Assembly: GCA_016267585.1 (NCBI GenBank)
Contig: JACQUT010000155.1
Span: 1-8,628, forward strand
DNA from: Cyanobacteria bacterium NC_groundwater_1444_Ag_S-0.65um_54_12
Lineage (GTDB): Bacteria > Cyanobacteriota > Sericytochromatia > S15B-MN24 > VGJW01
Direction: 5' to 3'
Length of the DNA stretch: 8,628 nucleotides
Shown: positions 1 to 7,200 of the stretch, piece by piece
How positions within the stretch are numbered: position 1 is the first letter of the stretch
Layout of the letters: every line of letters begins with the position of its first letter
Made by a program: the position numbers and the translations under genes
The notes under the pieces: generated by a model
The model's database searches: none
Told to the model about the DNA's origin: nothing
Seen by the model: the letters and a program-made list of their open reading frames with translations, nothing else

Positions 1-394
1 CGATCGCCACCACGGTATAGTAAGTGTACTCAAAGTTGCTAAAAATCGCGTAGCCAATGCAACAGAGCAACAATAACCAGAGAATGGTCCGCAAGCTGGC
101 CAGGGATTCGCGGAGCCGTTTGGCCTTCTCGATTTGCACGGAAGCTTGAGATTGGTGCTGATCGTTACGCTCCGTCCTGGTTGGTTTGCGTACGCACCAT
201 CTAGCCTGACTTATCAGCCCGGCTTGACTGATCTTCTCGATCAATTCCCCGTTAAGTATGGTTCCAGCGCTCAATAATACGGCGTTACCTTTGCAGATAG
301 GTTTGCATACTATGTCACCAGGTTCGAGCCGGAACCCGTCGTCACTTAAAGAGTCTATATCGTCTGCGGAGGATCGCGAATCTTCGCTTGTCAT
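1..394 (-). CDS. Probable membrane protein with HD-GYP-linker-like motif (partial, N-terminal part)
   Basis: The reading frame opens with ATG at 394 and stays open for 131 codons to the window edge, so the C-terminus is missing. An in-frame TAG lies two codons before the ATG, so no longer start is likely. Residues 1-20 are acidic and serine-rich. Residues 22-60 (LEPGDIVCKPICKGN, then LLSAGTILNGELIEKISQAGL) follow the pattern 'pGm.la.dv....g.lLl..Gt.Lt.eli.kL...G' that often precedes HD-GYP c-di-GMP phosphodiesterase domains. Residues 70-100 are charged and probably helical. Residues about 102-118 (ILWLLLLCCIGYAIF) form one clear membrane helix. The usual order in that family is linker followed directly by HD-GYP, so a membrane helix here is unusual and the catalytic domain, if any, would lie outside the window. 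No good Shine-Dalgarno site precedes the ATG. It is divergent from the TPR gene. The CDS is well supported; the family assignment is tentative. Confidence 0.72.
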   Translation of the reverse strand, partial: MTSEDSRSSADDIDSLSDDGFRLEPGDIVCKPICKGNAVLLSAGTILNGELIEKISQAGLISQARWCVRKPTRTERNDQHQSQASVQIEKAKRLRESLASLRTILWLLLLCCIGYAIFSNFEYTYYTVVAI

Positions 395-507
395 AGCTAT
401 CTACAGAAATTATTCCCCAGCTAGCAATTTCTTTTACCTTAAATTCTCGCTGCACTGACAGCGCGGTAGTTTAACCGAGTCCAAACAAAGGAAAGCAAAC
501 AATCGGG

Positions 508-513
508 TATAAT
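508..513 (+). promoter_or_regulatory. Candidate -10 box for the TPR gene
   Basis: A perfect TATAAT lies in the divergent spacer, 33 bases before the TPR start codon. No convincing -35 hexamer stands 16-18 bases upstream, and there is no TG extension, so the call rests on the -10 match and position alone. Confidence 0.4.
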
Positions 514-528
514 CGCCCCAAGGATCGT

Positions 529-549
529 GGAAGGGATGGCAATGTAATG
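529..549 (+). promoter_or_regulatory. Shine-Dalgarno site with start-stop codon pair overlapping the TPR start
   Basis: GGAAGGGA (529-536) is the ribosome site. AAGGG ends 6 bases before an ATG at 542 that is followed at once by TAA, and 11 bases before the TPR start at 547. The bases ATGTAATG therefore contain a start, a stop and the real start, with the stop sharing one base with the TPR ATG. A second ATG at 536 gives Met-Ala-Met-stop in the same frame. Re-initiation may occur, but this is inferred from spacing only. Confidence 0.4.
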
Positions 550-1191
550 GCTGCCAAACGCTCATTAGAAGAGGAATTCGGCCAGGAACGGAAACGCCGG
601 GCACGCGACTCCTTTCATCAGGCTTTTCGCCTGCAGCGCCAAGCGCTCGCTGATAACTATTCGCGGACACGAATAGAACTCATTCATACGGCCATTTCCT
701 ATTATCGTCGCAGTATCGAGTTTTTCCCCATGGCAGAGACCTATACTTTTATGGGATGGGCTTTTAGTTTGCTGGGAGCATTGGGCGAGGCAATCGCTTC
801 TTGCCAGCAGGCGATCGCTCTCGATCCCGAATACGGCAATCCTTACAATGATATCGGCGTGTACTTGATTGAACTAGGGAATTATGATCAGGCTGTTCCT
901 TACCTGCAAAAAGCAATCGTCGCCAAGCGCTATGATTGTCAACACTATGCTCACTATAATCTAGGGCGAATCTGGTTAGTGAAAGGCCACCTCAAAGCGG
1001 CAACTTATGAGTTCAAGAAAGCACTGGAATATGAACCTACCTATATTCTTGCACAACTTGCGTTAAAACAGCTTCAAGCTGGCATTTTGGCAATGAATCC
1101 CGAAGAATCAGTCATGGGAAACGCAGTCAATCTAGATTCTGCTGCTGACTTATTTTTTATAGAGGGACAAGATAAAGACAAAGAAAAATAA
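547..1191 (+). CDS. Small soluble tetratricopeptide repeat (TPR) protein
   Basis: This 214-residue protein has no signal peptide or membrane segment and should be cytosolic. Residues 1-42 are charged and rich in Arg and Glu. Three good TPR units follow: about 63-96 (MGWAFSLLG, then AIALDP), 97-130 (NDIGVYLIELGNYDQAV) and 134-167 (YNLGRIWLVKG, then KALEYEP), with a partial unit before them (YYRRSIEFFP, 52-61). The pattern GNPYNDIGVYLIE...A.PYL.KAI matches a family of small bacterial TPR proteins whose function is not known to me; TPRs generally mediate protein-protein contacts. The tail (170-214) is acidic to mixed in charge and ends in a run of Lys, Asp and Glu. The gene has its own candidate -10 box and converges on the hydrolase gene with a 24-base gap and no clear terminator between them. 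No partner is visible in the window, so the fold is secure and the role unknown. Confidence 0.92.
   Translation: MAAKRSLEEEFGQERKRRARDSFHQAFRLQRQALADNYSRTRIELIHTAISYYRRSIEFFPMAETYTFMGWAFSLLGALGEAIASCQQAIALDPEYGNPYNDIGVYLIELGNYDQAVPYLQKAIVAKRYDCQHYAHYNLGRIWLVKGHLKAATYEFKKALEYEPTYILAQLALKQLQAGILAMNPEESVMGNAVNLDSAADLFFIEGQDKDKEK
811..818. repeat. HIP1-type palindrome GCGATCGC, copy 1
   Basis: The octamer lies in the TPR gene, where it encodes part of QAIAL. With flanking bases it is GGCGATCGCT, 9 of 10 to the extended cyanobacterial HIP1 form GGCGATCGCC. Confidence 0.6.
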
Positions 1192-1215
1192 GCAAAATTA
1201 AAGCGCATTATGATA

Positions 1216-1986
1216 CTAAAACCGGAACTCGAACAGCTGGCCAGGCTTTACAAACCCCGCAAACCCCATTTCTTCGGGGTTAAAACGGTCATACCCTCGC
1301 CCATAGTGCATCAAATAAGTAATTTTCTTGAGTTGCGGCGGTATTTCGCGAGCCAGTCTAAATATCGATATATGAACATTGGATGGTCCCTCAAAAAGTT
1401 GACAGTCTTGAAAAACGGCCTCGAGCGGACGCCCGGTAGGCCCGCGTTCTGGAGGCAGTTCCACGGTATCAGAGGAATAGTAGATCAGCTCGCCGATAAA
1501 AAGACTGATTGCTGGCTTTTTTTTGACATGCAGAGTCTGTCGCAAGCGTATTTCCGGCAGGCCTGCAATCAGGATTGTTTCATCGGTTTTGAGCGGGTGT
1601 GGTTCGTAGTAATCAGATAAGCTCAGCTCTTCTGGGTTGCCTTCATCATTCTGGCTGCGCTGTAAGCCGCCACGCAGGGTACCATGCCACAACTCATCGA
1701 AAACGTCCCCATGAAAGTAAAGATTAGGGCGATGGTGGTATACATAGCGATTCAAGTAGCCCCAATATTCGAACCCCCCCACATGATCTGCATGTACGTG
1801 GGTAACAAGAGCATTCTGAATCTTGGCAAGGTATTCCGTTTGCTCGAGCTCAGGCGCCGTAATGAAACCACAGTCTATGAGCAAGTTGGTGTGCGCAGCT
1901 GCAGACTCTAATAAAACGTTATTATTACCTAGTTCTGAGTAGATACCAGAGCCACAACCCAGAAAAGTGAGAGTAAAGGTTTGCAT
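1216..1986 (-). CDS. Metallo-beta-lactamase-fold hydrolase (RNase Z-like arrangement)
   Basis: The 256-residue product is a compact MBL-fold metal hydrolase. It opens with the first strand FLGCGSG (8-14) and has the metal motif THVHADHVGG (62-71; H63, H65, D67, H68). Later ligand candidates are H153 (TLHV), D173 in YYSSDT, D194 in FQDC, H205 in NVHIS and H227 in YLMHYG. The end pattern VHIS...LAREIPPQLKKITYLMHYG resembles RNase Z and related beta-lactamase-like hydrolases. The long exosite arm of true RNase Z is not evident, and the substrate cannot be named. There is no signal peptide, so it is probably cytosolic. A TTG at 1992 would add two residues, but GAGGAG at 2001-1996 sits 9 bases from the ATG at 1986 and only 3 from the TTG, so I chose the ATG. 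It is convergent with the TPR gene and divergent from the dehydrogenase gene. Confidence 0.93.
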   Translation of the reverse strand: MQTFTLTFLGCGSGIYSELGNNNVLLESAAAHTNLLIDCGFITAPELEQTEYLAKIQNALVTHVHADHVGGFEYWGYLNRYVYHHRPNLYFHGDVFDELWHGTLRGGLQRSQNDEGNPEELSLSDYYEPHPLKTDETILIAGLPEIRLRQTLHVKKKPAISLFIGELIYYSSDTVELPPERGPTGRPLEAVFQDCQLFEGPSNVHISIFRLAREIPPQLKKITYLMHYGRGYDRFNPEEMGFAGFVKPGQLFEFRF

Positions 1987-1995
1987 AATCAAAAA

Positions 1996-2001
1996 CTCCT
2001 C
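1996..2001 (-). promoter_or_regulatory. Shine-Dalgarno site deciding the MBL hydrolase start
   Basis: Read on the minus strand this is GAGGAG, followed by 9 bases and then ATG at 1986. The spacing supports the ATG over the TTG at 1992. Confidence 0.65.
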
Positions 2002-2208
2002 ACCAAGCCATCCACTCTCACTTCACGTAGCAGTGTTTGGCATAGCGGATCAGTGGAGTTATCCCACAACCACCATTGCGGTAGCATATCTATCGTCCGG
2101 AGCATACTCTGCCCAATAATAATTCGTAGGTGATGGTGGGCACGAATAAAGGCTCGAGTTAGTCACTGCGCCACCCATATGGTACGATGCAATTGGTCAG
2201 TAGTTGCT

Positions 2209-2214
2209 GGGAGG
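2209..2214 (+). promoter_or_regulatory. Shine-Dalgarno site deciding the dehydrogenase start
   Basis: GGGAGG lies 7 bases before a GTG at 2222. The frame is also open from a TTG at 2204, but that choice would place the ribosome site inside the coding region, so GTG 2222 is the preferred start. Confidence 0.7.
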
Positions 2215-2221
2215 TATCCTT

Positions 2222-3523
2222 GTGCCAGATATAAGCAGTCTTGTTCCGACTGATACGATGGCCACCGCCGGCGAGTTTAAACATTCTATTTTGCTCGAAA
2301 GAGAGAAAAAAAATCTCGATGCTGTCTGTCAGATCCTGAACATTGCTGACGGCATAAAAGAGCGATTGGCTTTGCCAGATCGGGTCATTCATACGCTATG
2401 TCCAGTGCGCATGGACAATGGTCAAACCCAGCACTTCATAGGATATCGTGTCCAGCACAATGATGGACTAGGTCCATATGTCGGTGGTATTCGTTACCAT
2501 CCCCACGTCGATATTGACGTAATTACTGCTCTTGCTATGTTGCAGACTTGGCAGTGTGCTTTGGTGGGTGTTCCTTTTGGTGGCGCCAAGGGTGGAATTG
2601 CGGTGGAACCTGCCGCGCTTTCAGTTGGCGAACTGGAGCGTCTTACCCGGCGTTATACCTCCAGCATGGTGACAGTATTCGATCCCATGAAAGATATTCC
2701 TTGCCCTGACGTCAATACCGGTCCCCGCGAAATGGCATGGATCATGGATACCTGGAGTTGCAACAAAGGTTATGCAGCACCAGGAGTTGCTACCGGCAAG
2801 CCATTGGCAATCGGTGGCACGCAGGGTGGCTGGCAGGGAGCTGGCAGAGGTACGGTCGTGATACTGGCCGAATATCTTAAAGTTATCGGGCGTTCTTTTA
2901 GTGGATTGCGCGTCGCTATCGAAGGATTCGGAAAGCTTGGTTCCGTGGCAGCGTTGCAGTTGTACGAGCTAGGTGCCAAGGTAGTTGCGGTCACCGATCC
3001 GACAGGTGGGGCTTACCGGGAAGCTGGTATAGCCATTCCCGCACTATTAGCCCATGTCAGAACCAGTGGAGGAATTGCCGGTTTCAACGATGCGGATCCC
3101 ATAGACACCAAGCAATTGTTGACACTGTCAGTCGATGTCCTGATCCCGGCAGCTACCGGATGGCAGATTACCGTGGCCAATGCCAGCAATATTAAAGCGA
3201 GCATTGTTTGTGAGGCTGCCAATGCAGCTACTACCCCGGCGGCCGATGAGATCCTGTTGCAGAGAGGCATCACCTTGTTGCCAGATGTTCTGGTGAATGC
3301 CGGAGGCGTGGTGATTTCCTATCTGGAATGGGTCCAGGGGCGAAATGAGTTTTTCTGGTCAGAGACGGAAGTGAATAGTAAGCTTCAGGACGTCTTGACG
3401 AGGGCATTCCAGGCGGTGCAGCAGGAAGTGGGACAACGTGATCTTAGCTATCGCTTGGCCGCATGGATAATTGGCGTAGGTCGTGTAGCCAAGACCTTTG
3501 AAGTGCGCGGTCTCTACCCCTAG
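2222..3523 (+). CDS. Glu/Leu/Phe/Val dehydrogenase family protein with altered substrate site
   Basis: The 433-residue product matches the family end to end and is of normal length. The family reversibly deaminates amino acids to 2-oxoacids with NAD(P). Preserved features are VRMDNG and GYRVQHND (63-81), the GGAKGG loop with catalytic Lys123, PDVNT with catalytic Asp163, the Rossmann loop GFGKLG (235-240), EAAN (331-334), and NAGGVVISYLEWVQ with Ser366. The C-terminus RGLYP is typical of bacterial glutamate dehydrogenases. Two key lysines are missing: GP.KGG reads GPYVGG (V87) and TWK reads TWQ (Q111). In Clostridium symbiosum GDH the equivalents, K89 and K113, bind the gamma- and alpha-carboxylates of glutamate. 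ATGRG also reads GAGRG (206-210). It may therefore use another substrate, or be a non-catalytic regulatory subunit like GdhA in the hetero-oligomeric Thermus enzyme. No second GDH gene lies in the window. The fold is certain; glutamate activity is doubtful. I give no symbol. Confidence 0.95.
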   Translation: MPDISSLVPTDTMATAGEFKHSILLEREKKNLDAVCQILNIADGIKERLALPDRVIHTLCPVRMDNGQTQHFIGYRVQHNDGLGPYVGGIRYHPHVDIDVITALAMLQTWQCALVGVPFGGAKGGIAVEPAALSVGELERLTRRYTSSMVTVFDPMKDIPCPDVNTGPREMAWIMDTWSCNKGYAAPGVATGKPLAIGGTQGGWQGAGRGTVVILAEYLKVIGRSFSGLRVAIEGFGKLGSVAALQLYELGAKVVAVTDPTGGAYREAGIAIPALLAHVRTSGGIAGFNDADPIDTKQLLTLSVDVLIPAATGWQITVANASNIKASIVCEAANAATTPAADEILLQRGITLLPDVLVNAGGVVISYLEWVQGRNEFFWSETEVNSKLQDVLTRAFQAVQQEVGQRDLSYRLAAWIIGVGRVAKTFEVRGLYP

Positions 3524-3527
3524 GTCC

Positions 3528-3580
3528 GACACCGACACCAGTGTCCGAAGCAGGTTAGCTCATTCGGTGTTATGATTTTT
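3528..3580 (+). terminator. Weak terminator candidate after the dehydrogenase gene
   Basis: ACACCGA (3529-3535) pairs with TCGGTGT (3564-3570), extendable by one G-U pair, and five T bases follow at 3576-3580. The 28-base loop is long for an intrinsic terminator. A second short inverted repeat, GACAC/GTGTC (3534-3545), overlaps the left arm. Position favours the call; the structure is poor. Confidence 0.25.
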
Positions 3581-3754
3581 GCCCGTAAAGGAAGCTTACA
3601 AAACTTCACTAGAAGTTACAAATTACCCAGCAGGGGCCCAGGGAGCCAGGATGAGGCTGCCGAAAGAACGGGGATGTCTCGGCTAGAATGGCCTGGTGAA
3701 ATGTAGAGCGTTAGCAATCCCGTTATCAGCCTTATAGCGCCAATTGGTTCAAAG

Positions 3755-3783
3755 TTGTTAACAAACGCTCCGGAATTTACTAT
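3755..3783 (+). promoter_or_regulatory. Weak promoter candidate for the small gene, overlapping a palindrome
   Basis: TTGTTA (3755-3760) and TACTAT (3778-3783) each match 4 of 6 consensus bases and are 17 bases apart. The -35 part is the left half of the perfect palindrome TTGTTAACAA, which could let a dimeric regulator compete with polymerase. The match is weak, so this is only a candidate. Confidence 0.22.
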
Positions 3784-3844
3784 CAAACTAGCGGAACCCA
3801 CTAGATAGTTTGTTGTGCCGAAGCTTGACTTGAGATAGAAAATT

Positions 3845-4195
3845 ATGGCCGAGCGAGAAAAATCCAAGAGTCACCAGCAACGGAGACGTGCAAAAGGGCC
3901 CTTGCGCGAAGCAGCGACCGGGGGAAAAAACATGTCGTATAATCCCGGTCAAATTTGTTTATTGCTCGATTTGTTGAGGGAATTCGCTGATCATGTGGAA
4001 GTGGCCCACACAACCAATGACGAAGAACTGGCTATTTCTCTGACTTGCGATCTCCCTTTCTTGGAAACCTTTATCGATTACAAGATTTGCAAACTACAAT
4101 CCGAGCAACAGCAGCTCGCACGGCTTTGGGCTCGCTCTAACCGGCCGCTGAAAAAATCCAATAAGCAACCTGCTAAAGGCAAGTTGCTTAGCTGA
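3845..4195 (+). CDS. Small hypothetical protein, start uncertain (ATG 3845 or 3932)
   Basis: I do not recognise this 116-residue protein. Residues 1-29 are strongly basic (KSKSHQQRRRAKG). The middle, about 36-95, looks helical and amphipathic (ICLLLDLLREFADHVEVAH, then LPFLETFIDYKI), and the tail (99-116) is again Lys-rich. There is no signal peptide or membrane segment. Two in-frame starts compete. ATG 3845 has only a weak GAGATAG upstream. ATG 3932, residue 30, follows GGGGGA by 6 bases and would give a plausible 87-residue protein starting MSYNPGQ. The longer form is listed because its frame is open and its basic segment could bind nucleic acid, but the short form may be correct. The gene converges on the cyclase gene, with 25 bases between the stops, and its 3' end carries hairpins that may terminate the cyclase transcript. 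A real gene is likely because of its ordered composition and position, but this is not certain. Confidence 0.55.
   Translation: MAEREKSKSHQQRRRAKGPLREAATGGKNMSYNPGQICLLLDLLREFADHVEVAHTTNDEELAISLTCDLPFLETFIDYKICKLQSEQQQLARLWARSNRPLKKSNKQPAKGKLLS
4151..4190 (-). terminator. Candidate intrinsic terminator of the cyclase gene, inside the 3' end of the small gene
   Basis: On the minus strand an 8-bp stem, TAAGCAAC/GTTGCTTA, has a 13-base loop and is followed after five bases by six T bases (4156-4151). It lies about 30 bases beyond the cyclase stop. The stem has only three G-C pairs. An alternative stem AAGGCAA/TTGCCTT (4176-4182 with 4203-4209) overlaps its loop, so the two cannot form together. 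Confidence 0.35.
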
Positions 4196-4220
4196 TCGAT
4201 CATTGCCTTCTGTAGCATAA

Positions 4221-7200
4221 TCAGCAATGGTCTGTAATTTTATCAAGCAGGCGCATGATTTCTACTTCTTGCCCGTCAGCGCCCACTTCCTTGGCCAGCT
4301 CCAAGGCATGCAGCAAAGTTGCGCGCGACTGGGCTGGACGATTAGCAGCAAGGAGAGAACGTCCTAGAGTTGTCAAGGCCTCTGGAAGCACCTCTCGCGC
4401 CCCTAAGCTTTCTAGCTCCGCTGCGCCCTGGGTCAGCAGCTCAACGCCTTCACTGATTCGCCCTAGCTGCGTCAAGGCATCACCAATAGTGATGCGACAG
4501 GTGGCAGCCCCTACTGCATCCTTCAGCCGTAGCTTGAGATCCAGTGCAGCAGTCAGGTGTTCGGCAGCTCGGCTCGCCTGGCCACGAGCCAGTTCACCGG
4601 CGCCTAAATTCAGCAGAATTAGACTGACGAGTGGGCGATCGCCGATGCGATGCGCGACAGCTAATGCTTCATTGTTGTCCTGCAATGAACGGATATGATC
4701 TCCGGCATCCATTCTGGCAACCGCCAGATTGCTCAAAGATTTGGCAATACCAGCCAGGTCTCCCTCGGCTCTCCGGCACTCTAGCGCTCGCTCATGACAG
4801 GCGATCGCCTCTGCCAGCTGGCCACGCCGATAGAAAAGCAAACCGCGCAAGCTGTGTACAAAACCAGCAATTTCTGGATCTTCACTAGAACTCTCGAGCG
4901 AATCATCGAGCAATCTGGCACAAGCATCAAAATCACCATTACGGAAACGAATAAGTGCCATCTTGTTCAGTAAAAGCGAGGACACTCGATGGGCGCCTGG
5001 CGGCAATGAGGCCAAGGCGGTCTGCAACTCGGTATTTGCCAGATCGTAATCGCCCTCGCGTTCCGCCATGTCCGCCAGCGCTAGCCGAACTTCTGCCGCT
5101 TCGACTTTATCGGCTGCCAGTGTCATGGCCTTGTTCAGCGCTTCCCGCGCGGCATGGTCTTCGCCAGCCAGCACCAAGGTAGCTCCTAGTCTTCGCCATA
5201 CTTTTCCAATGGATGGTGCTCCTGGCGCATCAGGTGCCTTTTCGGTGGCTTGCAAGCAAAGTGTGAGCCACCGTTCAGCTGCGCTATACTCGCAGTTCAC
5301 CCAGGCTCGCTCAGAGGCGAGCCACAAAAAATAGACGGCGGATTTCCATTCTTCGGCTGCTACCAGGTGGAAGGCCACCGTCGGTGCCAGGTCCAATAGT
5401 GGCCCTTCCACCGTCAGTTCAACTGACCGCGCCTGCTCTTCCCCGGCGCTTCGCGCCAAAGGGATCACCGCTTTGGGCAAGGTCAACCCCGCGCCACTAT
5501 CAGTAGTGTCGATCGCCACCCAACCACCGGTCTGGAGTAGATAGCGAGCCACCGCCTGGTGCATATTGCGGCGATTGCGAACAAGCAAGGAATCGTGGGC
5601 TACTTCGCGAACGAGCTCTTGACGAAAAGCCAGTTGGTTACCTTGCCATTGCAATATCCCGGCCTCTACCAGCTCTGCTATGCCTTTTTCGGCAGTCGCT
5701 TCGCCCACCAGTGCTGCTAGCAAGTCGTGTTCGAAGGTCCGCCCAGCTACCGCTGCTGCAGCTAGTACTGTTCTGGCCACCGCTCCCAAGCGATCCAGGC
5801 GAGCTCGAATGGTAGCTTGAATAGTAGCTGGTAAGAACTTGAGAATGGATTGCCGGGTAGCTGGTGTTTGGGTATTTCCCTTCATGAATATGCCGCGTTG
5901 CAATAAATCATCAACAAGTTCAATCAAGAAGCGGGGATTACCTCCGGCACGTCTTATCACCCGGCTGACCAATTGCCGCGTCGGCAGAGACCAGCTATCT
6001 GGCGAACCAGGAAACTCTAATAATTGCGCCGCCAAAGCCAAAGTTTCTGCTTCAGCCAGGGGACCTAGCATGAGTGTCGAAAAATCGAAGGTGGTACCGG
6101 CCAGATCGGAAAGCTTGCTGCCAGGGCGAGCGGTACCGGCCAGAAAGAAAGGGTACCTTGCGCTTTGGGGCGAGCGGAACCGATCAATCAAACGCTCGAT
6201 CCAAAGACGCGAAGAATCATCGACCCATTGCAAATCTTCAAGAATGACAGCGGCTGGCAAATCTGCCATGACCAGATCTGCCAAAGCATCAGCAGCCCGA
6301 GAGCAGAGCTGTGCTGGTGTCAATCCTTCCAATCCGGGATTATCAGCTCCACTCTTTAACCAATCCAGTACAACTTTGTCGTGCTGCTGACATGGTGAAT
6401 CATCCATGTTGCAAGTTAGCTGGTTCAAGATTTCTCGGGCCAAGCCAAAGGGAGTCTCTGCACCGTAAGAGCGACAGCGGGCGCGCCAGACCCGGAAGCC
6501 AGACCATTCTAGACTGGACAGCAATGCGCTTTTCCCCAAACCCGCTTCGCTGCGCAGAAATACGCATTGCGGAGAGCCTTTTTCTGCCGCTACGCGGTGG
6601 GCCTGCAAACGTGACAGCTCGGTTGTTCGACCGACCAGCTGCAAATAGCGAGGAGTCTCGCCGATTTGCCTGGGATACTCGACACTGAAAGCTCGGACCG
6701 GCTCGGTTTTGCCTTTTACCTTCAGTGGTGGAAGCTCGGTGAAGGCAAAGGCACTCCAGGCACGAATCGCTGTCTCGGCACTCACCCAGATTTGCCCAGC
6801 CGGCGCATTGGATTCGAGGCGCTGGGCCAGATTTACGGCATCACCCATGACGGTATAATCTTGCTTGGCCTCGCCACCGACTGCTCCGGCTATTACCAAA
6901 CCGGTATTGATGCCTACGCGTAACTGCAGCGCGACCTGGTGCTTTCCGGTGAAACGCTCGAGTTCTTGACGCATGGCAAACGCGGCATTGAGCGCGCGTT
7001 CCGGATCGTCTTCATGAGCTAGCGGAGCACCGAACAGTGCCATTACGATAGCCTCACCGATGTATTTGTCAATGACGCCGCCGTAACGATAAACTGGTTC
7101 AGTGATGGCCTGCAGGCAGGCATCAGCTACGGACTTTATTTCCTCGGGATCGTTGATGGTAGCGTACAACGAGGACATTCCCACGATCTCGGCAAAGAGC

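Larger units (their letters stand above)
3524..3844. other. Gene-poor spacer with several short palindromes
   Basis: I see no convincing gene in these 321 bases. They contain a weak terminator candidate just after the dehydrogenase (3528-3580), an 8-bp palindrome CCAATTGG (3740-3747), a 10-bp palindrome TTGTTAACAA (3755-3764), and a 7-bp inverted repeat CAAACTA/TAGTTTG (3784-3790 and 3806-3812, 15-base loop). The palindromes cluster in the last 110 bases before the small gene, where a promoter and operator would be expected. Confidence 0.5.

Noticed and set aside
1262..1281. Hairpin AACCCC/GGGGTT as terminator of the TPR gene
   Set aside because: It has no T run on the plus strand, lies 70 bases past the stop, and is inside the hydrolase coding region, where the sequence is explained by its codons.
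1210..1620. 136-residue open frame on the plus strand antisense to the MBL hydrolase
   Set aside because: The minus strand encodes well-supported metal-binding motifs in this region; the plus-strand product shows no family features.
2159..2188. Promoter TTAGTC...TACGAT before the dehydrogenase
   Set aside because: Both boxes match the consensus too poorly (about 3 and 4 of 6) to list.
2204..2221. Upstream TTG start for the dehydrogenase, adding six residues
   Set aside because: GGGAGG at 2209-2214 would be inside the gene and is ideally spaced for GTG 2222.
3616..3867. 83-residue open frame on the minus strand in the spacer before the small gene
   Set aside because: It overlaps the small gene's start, has no clear ribosome site, shows no recognisable motif, and would span the palindrome cluster.
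5839..6390. 183-residue open frame on the plus strand, antisense to the ATPase part of the cyclase protein
   Set aside because: Its composition is low-complexity Ser/Arg-rich, as expected of the antisense of a real coding frame, and the sense protein has clear domains here.
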